NCBI GenBank assembly: GCA_000402355.1
Contig: AQRS01000021.1
Coordinates: 1 to 19,284, forward strand
Direction: 5' to 3'
Source of the DNA: Candidatus Iainarchaeum andersonii SCGC AAA011-E11
GTDB taxonomy: Archaea > Iainarchaeota > Iainarchaeia > Iainarchaeales > Iainarchaeaceae
Length of the DNA stretch: 19,284 nt
Part shown: one piece after another, positions 12,776 to 19,284 of the stretch
Position numbering within the stretch: the first letter of the stretch is position 1
How the letters are laid out: each line of letters opens with the position of its first letter
Made by a program: the position numbers and the translations under genes
The notes under the pieces: model-generated
The model's database searches: none
Told to the model about the DNA's origin: nothing
What the model saw: the letters and a program-made list of their open reading frames with translations, nothing else

Positions 12776-14416
12776 CTACATGTCCATTCCCATGTCTCCG
12801 CCCATGCCGCCTGGCGGCATTTGCGGTCCTTTTGATTTTCCGCTTCCCGCAATTATGTCGTCGATGCGCAAAAGCATTTCCGCGACCTCCGAGCCTGAGG
12901 TTATTGCCTGTGTCTTGACTTTCAATGGCTCAATGACCTTGTTCTTTTTCATGTCATCGAGCTTTGCAGTGTAGACATTTACTCCGATTGTTTTTCCGTC
13001 TTTTGCGGAGTGCCTGCTTCTCAACGCGACAAGCGTGTCTATGGAGTCCATTCCCGCGGTTTCCGCGAGTGTTCTCGGTATTATTTCCAGCGCTTCCGCG
13101 AATGCTTCTACCGCAAGTTGCTCCCTGCCCCCGACTGTTTTCGCGTAGTCGCGCAGTTTCGAGGCCACTTCGGCTTCGCAGCTTCCGCCGCCGTAAAGGA
13201 TTTTTCCGTCGTTCAATGCGGATGCGACCGCGCCAACTGCATCGTGGACTGCTCTTTCGGCCTCATCCATGACGTGTTCCGAGCCTCCCCTTACAAGGAG
13301 TGAAACGCTTTTGGGGTTTTTGCATCCTTCAATGAAGACCATGTTGTCTCCCGCCACTTTCTTTTCGCGGACAATTTTTGATTTTCCGAGGTCTTCGGCA
13401 GTAAGGTCCTTGATTCTTGATGCGACCTTTGCGCCCGTTGCTTTTGCGATTGCGTCCATGTCGGATTTCTTTACGCGCCTTACCGCGACTATTCCTTCCT
13501 TTGCAAGGTAATGCTGTGCGATGTCATCAATGCCTTTCTGGCATATCACGACATTTGCGCCCGACTTTTTTACGGTCTCGACCATTTTCTTGAGTATTGA
13601 TTCCTCCTGGTCCAAAAAAGCCTGAAGCTGTTCCGGGTCGGAGATTTGGACTTTTGTGTCGGTTTCCGGGCTCTTGATTTCCATGGCCGCGTCAACCAAA
13701 GCTATTTTTGCGTTCTCAACAACCCTTGGCATTCCGCTGTGCACAATTTCCTTGTCAATTACTATGCCCTGAACGAGCTGTGAGTCCTTTATGCTCCCGC
13801 CGACTTTCTTTTCGACCTTTATGTTGTCAAGGTCAACAACTACTTTGTTGCCTTCTTCGACAGCAACCTGCATGACTGCTTTCATGACGAGTTCCGCGAG
13901 TTCGTCCGCGCCTTCCGCGCTTCTTCCCGCCATTGAGGTTATTGCTATCTGCCTCATTACCTGGCTGTCTTTAATTGAAATTTCTTCGGCGATGTCGGTG
14001 TAAAGTTCCTTTGCTTTTACCGCTGCCAACCTGTAACCCTTGATTATGATTGAAGGGTGTATCTCGTCATTCAAAAGTTTTTCCGCCTTTTCGAGCAGGC
14101 CGCCCGCGATTATTACCGCGGTTGTTGTGCCGTCGCCGACTTCCGCATCCTGTGTTTTTGCAACCTCGACCATCATTTTTCCGGCCGGGTGCTCGATGCT
14201 CATTTCGCTCAGAATTGTTGCGCCGTCGTTGCTGATTATTACGTCTCCAAGGTCATCGACAATCATTTTGTCCATTCCCTTTGGTCCGAGCGTGCTCTTT
14301 ACCGCATTCGCAACTGCCCTTGCAATCAGAATGTTTATTCTCTGTGCGTCCCTTCCCCTTGTCCTCTTGGTTCCTTCGGGGAGGAAAACCATCTGCTGAT
14401 TCATGTCCTGTGCCAT
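12776..14416 (-). CDS. Thermosome (group II chaperonin) subunit
   Basis: A 546-residue subunit of the double-ring ATP-driven chaperonin that folds cytosolic proteins. Nucleotide-binding motifs are in place: LGPKGMDKM (43-51), NDGATIL (63-69) and GDGTTT (94-99). The apical domain has CQKGIDDIAQHYLAKEG and AVRRVKKSDM, and the lower part has ILYGGGSCEAEVASKL. The C-terminus is the usual Gly/Met-rich tail, ending GGMGGDMGMDM. Length is normal. Its ribosome binding site AGGAGGA lies inside the last codons of a 48-residue ORF whose TAA directly precedes this ATG, so its translation is probably coupled to that ORF. Two TATA-like boxes and repeated motifs lie upstream at 14583-14659. Whether the genome has other subunits cannot be seen here. 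Confidence 0.97.
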   Translation of the reverse strand: MAQDMNQQMVFLPEGTKRTRGRDAQRINILIARAVANAVKSTLGPKGMDKMIVDDLGDVIISNDGATILSEMSIEHPAGKMMVEVAKTQDAEVGDGTTTAVIIAGGLLEKAEKLLNDEIHPSIIIKGYRLAAVKAKELYTDIAEEISIKDSQVMRQIAITSMAGRSAEGADELAELVMKAVMQVAVEEGNKVVVDLDNIKVEKKVGGSIKDSQLVQGIVIDKEIVHSGMPRVVENAKIALVDAAMEIKSPETDTKVQISDPEQLQAFLDQEESILKKMVETVKKSGANVVICQKGIDDIAQHYLAKEGIVAVRRVKKSDMDAIAKATGAKVASRIKDLTAEDLGKSKIVREKKVAGDNMVFIEGCKNPKSVSLLVRGGSEHVMDEAERAVHDAVGAVASALNDGKILYGGGSCEAEVASKLRDYAKTVGGREQLAVEAFAEALEIIPRTLAETAGMDSIDTLVALRSRHSAKDGKTIGVNVYTAKLDDMKKNKVIEPLKVKTQAITSGSEVAEMLLRIDDIIAGSGKSKGPQMPPGGMGGDMGMDM

Positions 14417-14563
14417 TTACATTCCTCCTGTCCAATCAGTTCTGTTTTGAAATTTGATTCCTTTGATTTTTCTATTTTCTATGCTTGCAACATTTTGAAA
14501 ACATAGTGCTCCACTTACATATCCTATTGGCTTATTCTTTGTTTCACTTATTTGATTTGCCAT
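14417..14563 (-). CDS. Small 48-residue ORF coupled to the thermosome
   Basis: ATG at 14561-14563 is preceded by GGAGGTT (about 14571-14577), a good ribosome binding site seven bases away. The frame runs 48 codons to TAA at 14417-14419, next to the thermosome ATG at 14416 with no gap. The peptide begins MANQISETKNKPIGYVSGAL, contains a basic IENRKIKGIKFQNR segment, and ends TDWTGGM, where the GGA GGA codons are the thermosome ribosome binding site. It is soluble and has no membrane helix. Codons are A-rich, with AGA for both Arg and ATA for three of five Ile. No family is recognised. It may be a real small protein or a leader ORF that sets thermosome translation. Confidence 0.6.
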   Translation of the reverse strand: MANQISETKNKPIGYVSGALCFQNVASIENRKIKGIKFQNRTDWTGGM

Positions 14564-14582
14564 AATACCAACCTCCAAAATT

Positions 14583-14659
14583 GCGTTATTGCACTAAAAA
14601 AAAGCGTTAAGTTATTGCTGGATATAAAGGTATTTAAAGATATGGCTTTTGCTGGATAT
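14583..14659 (-). promoter_or_regulatory. Thermosome promoter region with repeated motifs
   Basis: Two TATA-like boxes on the minus strand, CTTTATATCC (about 14620-14629) and CTTTAAATACC (about 14629-14639), give starts 35-45 bases before the small ORF. The plus strand carries TTGCTGGATAT twice (14615-14625 and 14649-14659), the first overlapping a TATA box. GTTATTGC also occurs twice (14585-14592 and 14611-14618). The paired repeats suggest binding sites of a regulator, possibly heat-responsive (inference). Confidence 0.5.
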
Positions 14660-14686
14660 GAATGTCCATCAGTTTTGGGGATGTGG

Positions 14687-14698
14687 GCGTTTAAACGC
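14687..14698. promoter_or_regulatory. 12-base palindrome upstream of the thermosome promoter
   Basis: GCGTTTAAACGC is a perfect palindrome about 50 bases upstream of the thermosome TATA boxes and 53 bases past the stop codon of the sensor-like gene. It could be a regulator site or part of the upstream gene's 3' end. Confidence 0.35.
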
Positions 14699-14750
14699 TT
14701 ATTTTGGGCTTTTTTGGGGTTGTTTGGGTTCTTGATTTTTTGCCCCGCGC

Positions 14751-15575
14751 TTATCCTCGCAGGACGATTATGTTGCCGCGCCCTTGCTTGATTTTCTTCA
14801 CTTTGCCGAGGCTCTCGAGTTCCGCGACCATCAATGAAAGTTTCGCTTCGCCGATTCCGGTTTTTTCGCGCAGTTCTTTTTGCGTCATTCTTCCGCCATA
14901 ATTTTTCAGCTTCTCGAGAAGTTCGGAAAGGTCCGGCTGAATTTTTTCCTGCCCGGGTTGCTGGGTCGCGTTTTTGGTTTCAGTGTTTTCTTGTGTCACT
15001 GGTTTTTTTTCTTCAGGCTCGGCGAATGCGCTTGCGATTTGTTCGCTTTTCTCTTCGATGCCCATCCTTTTCACTTCCAGGCCGGTGGTTTTTTTCACGG
15101 CTTTTTTTGCGAAAAAGAAAACCAATAGTATTGCCGCGCCTACAAGTGCAAGGCCGGCAATTATCTGCCCGTAATCAGAATTTTTGCTTTTTTCATTTTC
15201 AAGGTCCTGCGCATTCAAATAATTGAAGTCATCGTAAAGCAGTTCCTGCGTGTCAAGCGTGGGGAACATTATCAAATCGATGGTGAAATTCCCGTCGGCA
15301 TTCACAAGCACGTTCTCGGTGTCCTCATACTTTAAGCGGTTGTCCTCGAAGTACTTTGCTATAAGCGTATAATTTCCGTCAGGAACGCTGAAAGAGTAAA
15401 TTCCGTCTGTTGCGACAAAGGTCTGCTGTGGCACCGAATTTATTTCTACAATGGCGTTCTGCATGGGCTCCAAGGTGTACCACTCGAATATGGTTCCCGA
15501 GATTTGTGCGGCGCCGGCAAACGAAGGGATTGCGGAAATGAAAATCAGAAAAGCAAGGAAATATTTCGGATTCAT
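14751..15575 (-). CDS. Membrane-spanning protein with external beta domain and cytosolic winged helix
   Basis: A 274-residue protein. A signal peptide (about 1-23, ending FAGAA) is followed by a carboxypeptidase-regulatory-like beta sandwich (about 24-103; ISGTIFEWYTLEPMQNAIVE, then the GIYSFSVPDGNYTLIAKY repeat-type strands). Next come a linker, one membrane helix (136-156), a charged Glu/Gln-rich linker (about 160-213), and a winged helix (216-274; MTQKELREKTGIGEAKLSLM and ESLGKVKKIKQGRGNIIVL). External binding domain, one helix and a cytosolic DNA-binding domain make a one-component membrane regulator, a layout known in archaea. The ligand and target genes are unknown. A TATA-like element at about 15597-15610 implies a near-leaderless mRNA. 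It lies divergent from the exported helical protein gene and upstream of the thermosome unit. Confidence 0.83.
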   Translation of the reverse strand: MNPKYFLAFLIFISAIPSFAGAAQISGTIFEWYTLEPMQNAIVEINSVPQQTFVATDGIYSFSVPDGNYTLIAKYFEDNRLKYEDTENVLVNADGNFTIDLIMFPTLDTQELLYDDFNYLNAQDLENEKSKNSDYGQIIAGLALVGAAILLVFFFAKKAVKKTTGLEVKRMGIEEKSEQIASAFAEPEEKKPVTQENTETKNATQQPGQEKIQPDLSELLEKLKNYGGRMTQKELREKTGIGEAKLSLMVAELESLGKVKKIKQGRGNIIVLRG

Positions 15576-15804
15576 ATTTCATATTCCGGAAGAAACTCTT
15601 TTAATTAGTTGCTAAAGTGTCAAGGCAGCGGATAAAGCTTTAATGGCTGAAAGGAGCCTGAATAAAGCTTCTTTTTTTTGTTGCCCTAAAGAATGGTTTT
15701 AAAGTTCGTTTGCGAATGTCTTTCAGTGAATCGGCAAGGCGTTCTCGCTTTTGGGGCGGATTGCTTTTGCCGGAAGTGATTTTTGCATTGGAGGTGAAAT
15801 GCAT
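15576..15804. promoter_or_regulatory. Divergent intergenic promoter region
   Basis: No gene is seen. For the minus-strand gene, CTAATTAAAAGAG (about 15597-15609) is placed about 28 bases from the ATG. For the plus-strand gene, GGTTTTAAAG (15695-15704) would give a start near 15726 and a leader of about 79 bases, ending in the GGAGGTGA ribosome binding site at 15790-15797. Confidence 0.4.
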
Positions 15805-16932
15805 ATGAGTGAAAATAACGGAAAAATTGTTTTTCCGGCAGTTGTTGCGTTTCTCCTTGTTTTGTCGGTGTTTGCTTTTTCCGGCAGGGGAAGCGATGGC
15901 TCCGCACTGGAAATCAATTCAGGGACAGAAACAGGCATTAATGCCAATACAGGCAATGCCCTAAAGGTGAAGGTAAATTCGGAGAACGAAACCGAGATTG
16001 AGGATGAGTCCGGCGACGATAATTCCGGGCGCGGTGAAAACATTCGGGAGAAAATAAAGGAAAGGGTTGAAACCGCGAAGGAAAATTTTGAGAACAGGAT
16101 GGAGAAAGCAAAGGAACTGAGGGAGAAGTTCCTTGAGGCGAAGGCAAAGGCGGCTGTTTCAGTTGATGCGTTCGTCGAGGCAAGGGAAAAGCTCCGCAAC
16201 GCAAAGCCAAATGACAGGAACGGGCTCCGCGAGGGCCTCAGGGTTCGCTCGAGAATCGCGCTCCTGAACCAGGTGGATGCCGCCCTGAAGAATCTCCAGT
16301 CTCTGCAGCAGAACGGGATTGCAACCGTGGATGTCAATGCGGCCATCGAGTTCTTTTTGCAGGAGCAGGTGAAGCTGCAGGACGAGAACATAACCGCATC
16401 CGAACTTGTTCAAGTGTCAAAGGAAATCAAGGAGTACTGGCAGGAGCACAGGTTCCTCATAAAGAAGCGCATCGGCGTTGAAATAAGTGCGCGCCTCGAA
16501 GCGCTGATAAACAAGGCGCAGAATTTTTCAATGCGCATCTCGAAGGTCATTGAGGCGCTCCATGACCTGAATAAAGACACCGGGCTCCTTGAAAGGGCGC
16601 AGGACAAGCTCGATACGGACATCAACCTGTTCGTGGAGCTGAACGCGAAAGTGAAGGTTGCTTTGGGCGAAGCGGATTCTAGGAAGGATGTTGGCAAGCT
16701 GCTCGACAGGGCCCATGGGTTGCTGAATGAAATGAACAAGCAGCTCAACATGGATTTCAGGCTAATGAAAGGCCTGTTCAAAGCCACGCGGGAGCTGAAT
16801 GTTTCCTCGAACATAGAGGCGCAGACAGAGCAGGAACTCATTGCCGAAATCGAGTCCCCGAATGAGGATTTGGTTCGGTCAGAACAGGAATTTGAATCCG
16901 AGCTCGAGGCTGAAGGAGGCGATGGCCAATGA
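15805..16932 (+). CDS. Exported or membrane-anchored helical coiled-coil protein
   Basis: A 375-residue protein from the ATG at 15805. GGAGGTGA (15790-15797) lies seven bases ahead of it, whereas the ATG at 15799 is too close, so I reject the longer start. A hydrophobic segment near residues 9-25 (VFPAVVAFLLVLSVFAFSG) is a signal peptide or anchor. A Ser/Asn/Glu-rich low-complexity stretch (about 27-70) follows, then charged amphipathic helices (about 73-345) such as REKIKERVETAKENFENR and KAKELREKFLEAKAKAAV, and an acidic tail. No enzyme motif is visible. It may be a cell-surface structural protein; DUF5667-type proteins look broadly similar, but I cannot assign it. Its last codon overlaps the lipoprotein start as ATGA. 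Confidence 0.78.
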   Translation: MSENNGKIVFPAVVAFLLVLSVFAFSGRGSDGSALEINSGTETGINANTGNALKVKVNSENETEIEDESGDDNSGRGENIREKIKERVETAKENFENRMEKAKELREKFLEAKAKAAVSVDAFVEAREKLRNAKPNDRNGLREGLRVRSRIALLNQVDAALKNLQSLQQNGIATVDVNAAIEFFLQEQVKLQDENITASELVQVSKEIKEYWQEHRFLIKKRIGVEISARLEALINKAQNFSMRISKVIEALHDLNKDTGLLERAQDKLDTDINLFVELNAKVKVALGEADSRKDVGKLLDRAHGLLNEMNKQLNMDFRLMKGLFKATRELNVSSNIEAQTEQELIAEIESPNEDLVRSEQEFESELEAEGGDGQ

Positions 16933-17189
16933 ACAAAGCAATCATAGCTGCTTTGCTCATGGTTTCGGCGGTTCTTTTGGCGGGGTGTGCTTCCCCTCAG
17001 CAGGGCGCTGATCAGCAGGCAAACGGTTCCGGAAATGCGGGCATTACGCCTCTAGTCCAGCGGAACCAGCTCAGTGCGGACGAATCTGCCGCGCTTGACG
17101 CGGATTTGAACGACATGCAGGGCCTGATTGACGACTCAAACCTCGACCAGGTTGACTTCATAGAGGTGGATGAAATCTCCTTCAAATGA
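16929..17189 (+). CDS. Small lipoprotein
   Basis: An 86-residue protein. A short signal sequence ends in a lipobox LLAG-C, with the lipidated Cys at residue 20. The mature part is short, acidic and rich in Gln, Ser and Asp (SADESAALDADLNDMQG and LDQVDFIEVDEIS), with no known domain. The start overlaps the preceding gene's stop (ATGA, 16929-16932), so the two exported proteins are made together and may act together at the cell surface (inference). A long T-rich tract follows at about 17194-17222 and probably ends the transcript. Confidence 0.78.
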   Translation: MNKAIIAALLMVSAVLLAGCASPQQGADQQANGSGNAGITPLVQRNQLSADESAALDADLNDMQGLIDDSNLDQVDFIEVDEISFK

Positions 17190-17229
17190 GGGGGCTTTTT
17201 ATCCTTTTTTTCTTCTTTTTTATTCACAT

Positions 17230-17790
17230 ATGAAAACAGTTGAAGTGTTTCTCGCGGAAAACAATCTCGTTCTCGTTGAAAAAATCGCGAAGGGCTGGAG
17301 CTCCTATGTTTATCTCGTTAAGGGCAGGCGCGGCAAAAAGTTTGCGTTGAAGGTTCTGCGCGAAAAATCAAACCGCAGGAACATGGTTCTGCGCGAAACC
17401 GCGAATTTGCGCAAAGCGAATTCTGTGGGCGTCGGCCCTAAATTAATCAAGAGTGATTCGGATGCGGATTGCGTGCTGATGGAGTTCGTTGGCGGCGTTT
17501 CTTTTTCTGATTGGCTTTTTTCCAATCCTTCGAAAAAAGAGCTTCAAAAATTTTTGAAATCGCTTTTCGTGCAGGCGCGCAAACTCGATAAGATTGGTTT
17601 GGACCACGGGCAGCTCGCGGGCAAGGGAAAGAACATTTTGGTGCGCAATGGCAAGCCCGTCATAATCGATTTCGAGAAGGCGTCTTCGCAGAGAAAAGCG
17701 CATAATGAGAAAGTGCTCGAGGCTTTCCTTTACAGGAACCCTGGTTCGGCTGTTGTTGAAAAAGTCAAGGAAATCATCGGAAAAAAATAG
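17230..17790 (+). CDS. RIO-like atypical protein kinase
   Basis: A 186-residue protein from the ATG at 17230; the frame extends upstream only through the T-rich spacer. Kinase elements are in order: a degenerate Gly loop IAKGWSSYVYLV (19-30), the ATP lysine Lys41 in FALKVL, Glu56 in the helix C-type RETANLRKA, a hinge VLMEFVGG (82-89), a catalytic-loop equivalent LDHGQLAGKGKNIL with Asp125 and Asn135, and metal-binding Asp147 in IIDFEKAS (DFE in place of DFG). The small lobe-only length and the DHG...KNIL spacing match archaeal RIO/Bud32-like kinases of unknown substrate. It is not Bud32 itself, which carries HGDLT. It ends 44 bases from the convergent histone-fold gene, separated by a hairpin terminator. 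Confidence 0.85.
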   Translation: MKTVEVFLAENNLVLVEKIAKGWSSYVYLVKGRRGKKFALKVLREKSNRRNMVLRETANLRKANSVGVGPKLIKSDSDADCVLMEFVGGVSFSDWLFSNPSKKELQKFLKSLFVQARKLDKIGLDHGQLAGKGKNILVRNGKPVIIDFEKASSQRKAHNEKVLEAFLYRNPGSAVVEKVKEIIGKK

Positions 17791-17794
17791 GTGT

Positions 17795-17825
17795 CGGGGA
17801 AATATTTTCCCCGCTGATTTTTTTT
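17795..17825. terminator. Terminator hairpin between convergent genes
   Basis: CGGGGAAA (17795-17802) and TTTCCCCG (17806-17813) form an eight-base stem with a three-base loop. It is followed on the plus strand by an eight-T run (17818-17825), and on the minus strand by a T-rich run (17781-17787). It fits termination from both sides. Confidence 0.75.
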
Positions 17826-17834
17826 GTACAAAAG

Positions 17835-18224
17835 TCACTTCACAAACTTTCTGTCCACTTCGAGGATAAGGACATCGCATGCCGCCTTGATTGATTCGAG
17901 CTGCTTGATGATCCTTTCCTTTTCCTTTTCTATGTCCTGGATGTTTTCGTATGGCTCTATTGCTTCTCTTAGCATGGAACCGTCAACGTAAGTGTATGGG
18001 AACGCGTCCATTTTTTTCGCGATGCGCTCAACCATTTTGCCCAGCCAAATGTTCATTTCGTTCTTGACCTGGCCCTTTATCTGCTTTCCAGAGCTGAGGT
18101 TCTTCCTGAGCATGTTCACTATTGTTGCCCTTGGGAACGGGAGTTTGGAGTCGTCTATTTCCTCCTCATCTTCCTGTACATCCATTGTTTTTTCTTTCAT
18201 TTCCTGTTTTGTGTCTTCAGCCAT
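17835..18224 (-). CDS. Histone-fold protein (NF-YB/archaeal histone-like) with C-terminal helix
   Basis: A 129-residue protein from the ATG at 18224, with GGGGTGAA seven bases upstream; a TTG immediately before it is less likely. An acidic N-terminus (1-27) leads to LPFPRATIVNMLRKNL (28-43), KQIKGQVKNEMNIWLGKMVERIAKKM (a long central helix, about 47-72) and TYVDGSMLREAIEPY (78-92). This short-long-short helix order, and LP..P.A.I...L opening as in NF-YB's LPIANVARIM, points to a histone fold. A charged helix (93-129) follows. Canonical archaeal histones are about 67 residues with no tails, so the acidic arm and added helix are unusual. It could be a chromatin protein or a transcription factor. 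The assignment is by pattern only. Confidence 0.68.
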   Translation of the reverse strand: MAEDTKQEMKEKTMDVQEDEEEIDDSKLPFPRATIVNMLRKNLSSGKQIKGQVKNEMNIWLGKMVERIAKKMDAFPYTYVDGSMLREAIEPYENIQDIEKEKERIIKQLESIKAACDVLILEVDRKFVK

Positions 18225-18402
18225 CAAAATTCACCCCTAAATTTCGTCGTATTGCCCCTAAAATAAGTGCATTTACATTGGGTACCCTTTCATAATTTAA
18301 ATGCTTTCACGAAAAAATCTCGCGCGGGATTTTGGCGGTTGGTTAAGGTTAAAAATCTGCAACACCTTAATACTAACTGCCGTTTTTTTGAGTGTTATAT
18401 GC

Positions 18403-19242
18403 ATGATTAAGCCTGAAAAGCTCTTGTTTGCGCCCGCGGGAATTCCGATTTCGACGCCGAGAAGGGACACAGCCAACGGAATAAGGCAAGTGAAGAAGCT
18501 CGGCCTCGGTGCAATGGAACTGGAGTTTGTGCAGAGCGTGAACATTTCAAAGGAAAAGGCGCCTGAAATCAGGAAGGTTGCGGAAGAGGAAAACATTGTA
18601 CTCACGTGCCATGCCCCGTACTTCATCAATTTGAATGCCGTGGAGCCGCAAAAAAGAGGAGCTTCGCGCTCGCGCATTTTGCAGGCCGCAAAAATCCTTG
18701 ATGCGTGCGGAGGCTACTCCGTTTGCTTTCACCCCGGATTCTATTTGGGCATGGAGCCGCAAAAAGTTTTTGAAAATGTGAAATCAGAAATGAAAAAAAT
18801 TGTCGATGAGGTAAAGCAGCTCGGCCTAAAGGTTTGGATTAGGCCCGAAACAACCGGAAAGCCAACGCAGTTCGGCTCTATAGAGGAGCTTGTTGAGTTG
18901 AGCACGGAGTTTGACAATGTTTTGCCTGTGGTGGATTTTTCGCATCTGCATGCGCGAACGAATGGAAAATTCAATTCCAAGGAAGAGTTCGAGTACGTGA
19001 TGCAACTGATTGAAAAAAAGCTGGGCAAATCGGCGGTGCAGAACATGCACATCCACCTTTCCGGAATCGCTTATTCAGAGAAGGGCGAGAAGAACCATTT
19101 AGTGCTGAAGGACAGCGACATGAATTACCTTGCCGTTCTCGAAGTGCTGAAGGGTTTCAATGCGCGCGGCGTGGTTGTGTGTGAAAGCCCGAACATTGAG
19201 GAAGATGCTTTGCTTCTGCAGAAAACGTTCGAAAAAATCTGA
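18403..19242 (+). CDS. Endonuclease IV-family TIM-barrel protein
   Basis: A 279-residue protein from the ATG at 18403. The frame extends upstream but translates the promoter, where CTTAATACT (18366-18374) sits about 33 bases before this ATG, giving a very short leader. Metal ligands of the AP-endonuclease IV family can be seen: His70 in TCHAPYFINL, His110 in FHPGFYLG, Glu149 in IRPETTGKPTQFGS, Asp178 and His181 in VVDFSHLHAR, His218 in MHIHLSG, His232, and Glu261 in CESPN. The usual DRH motif reads KNH here, so the Asp ligand is not in its standard place. Family members cut DNA at abasic sites in base excision repair, or are sugar isomerase relatives. The gene is divergent from the histone-fold gene. 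Confidence 0.85.
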   Translation: MIKPEKLLFAPAGIPISTPRRDTANGIRQVKKLGLGAMELEFVQSVNISKEKAPEIRKVAEEENIVLTCHAPYFINLNAVEPQKRGASRSRILQAAKILDACGGYSVCFHPGFYLGMEPQKVFENVKSEMKKIVDEVKQLGLKVWIRPETTGKPTQFGSIEELVELSTEFDNVLPVVDFSHLHARTNGKFNSKEEFEYVMQLIEKKLGKSAVQNMHIHLSGIAYSEKGEKNHLVLKDSDMNYLAVLEVLKGFNARGVVVCESPNIEEDALLLQKTFEKI

Positions 19243-19284
19243 TTCAAAAAAGAATTGTGAAAATGCAAATTTTTGGTTTCAGGA

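Noticed and set aside
12964..13511. Plus-strand ORFs of 80-102 residues opposite the thermosome
   Set aside because: They are Arg/Ser/Pro-rich antisense frames of a highly conserved gene, with no ribosome binding site or recognisable domain.
15723..16391. A 222-residue minus-strand ORF opposite the exported helical protein
   Set aside because: Its Ser/Phe-rich translation is what results from reading a Lys/Glu-rich coiled-coil gene backwards; the plus-strand gene has a strong ribosome binding site.
17230..17790. Bud32 (Kae1-associated kinase)
   Set aside because: The catalytic loop is DHGQLAGKGKNIL rather than HGDLTTSN, and no Kae1 gene is adjacent.
1..19284. CRISPR array, rRNA or transposase genes
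   Set aside because: No regularly spaced repeats, rRNA-like segments or DDE/IS200-type proteins were seen. The only mobile element supported is the intein.

Overview
This window comes from an archaeal chromosome. The evidence is a group II chaperonin (thermosome), Alba, Sec61-beta, deoxyhypusine synthase, an archaeal-type isoleucyl-tRNA synthetase, a HerA-type ATPase, an archaeal single-OB-fold SSB, and tRNA genes with no encoded CCA. TATA boxes lie about 27 bases ahead of several start codons, and GGAGG-type ribosome binding sites precede others. Small genes, tight packing and a UAU-anticodon tRNA-Ile are compatible with a DPANN-type archaeon (inference), but the phylum cannot be fixed from this window.

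Layout. 1-1011: a small two-helix membrane protein (minus), tRNA-Val(CAC) (plus), and three related hairpin repeats. 1012-3603: a HerA/DUF87 ATPase whose P-loop is split by a 432-residue intein with a LAGLIDADG endonuclease domain. 3789-5244: a coiled-coil/winged-helix protein with a palindromic operator-like promoter, a NusA-like KH protein, and Alba. 5425-6288: a membrane-anchored protein of unknown role. 6289-6580: a gene-free stretch with a possible structured RNA, then a short Sec61-beta gene (plus). 6780-11229: a minus-strand operon ileS - dys - membrane protein joined by ATGA overlaps, preceded by tRNA-Ile(UAU). 11738-12631: P-loop kinase and OB-fold SSB. 12776-14563: thermosome preceded by a 48-residue ORF whose stop codon abuts the thermosome start. 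14751-15575: a membrane-spanning protein with an extracellular beta domain and a cytosolic winged helix. 15805-17790 (plus): an exported helical protein, an overlapping lipoprotein, and an RIO-like kinase. 17835-18224 (minus): an NF-YB-like histone-fold protein. 18403-19242 (plus): an endonuclease IV-family TIM barrel.

Most genes are core information processing: translation (two tRNAs, IleRS, hypusine synthesis), chromatin (Alba, histone fold), DNA repair (HerA, SSB, endonuclease IV), folding and secretion. The features most worth a second look are the P-loop intein, tRNA-Ile(UAU) directly upstream of ileS, the short ORF and repeats ahead of the thermosome, the TCATGA operator array at 4266-4303, and two families of short dispersed hairpin repeats.
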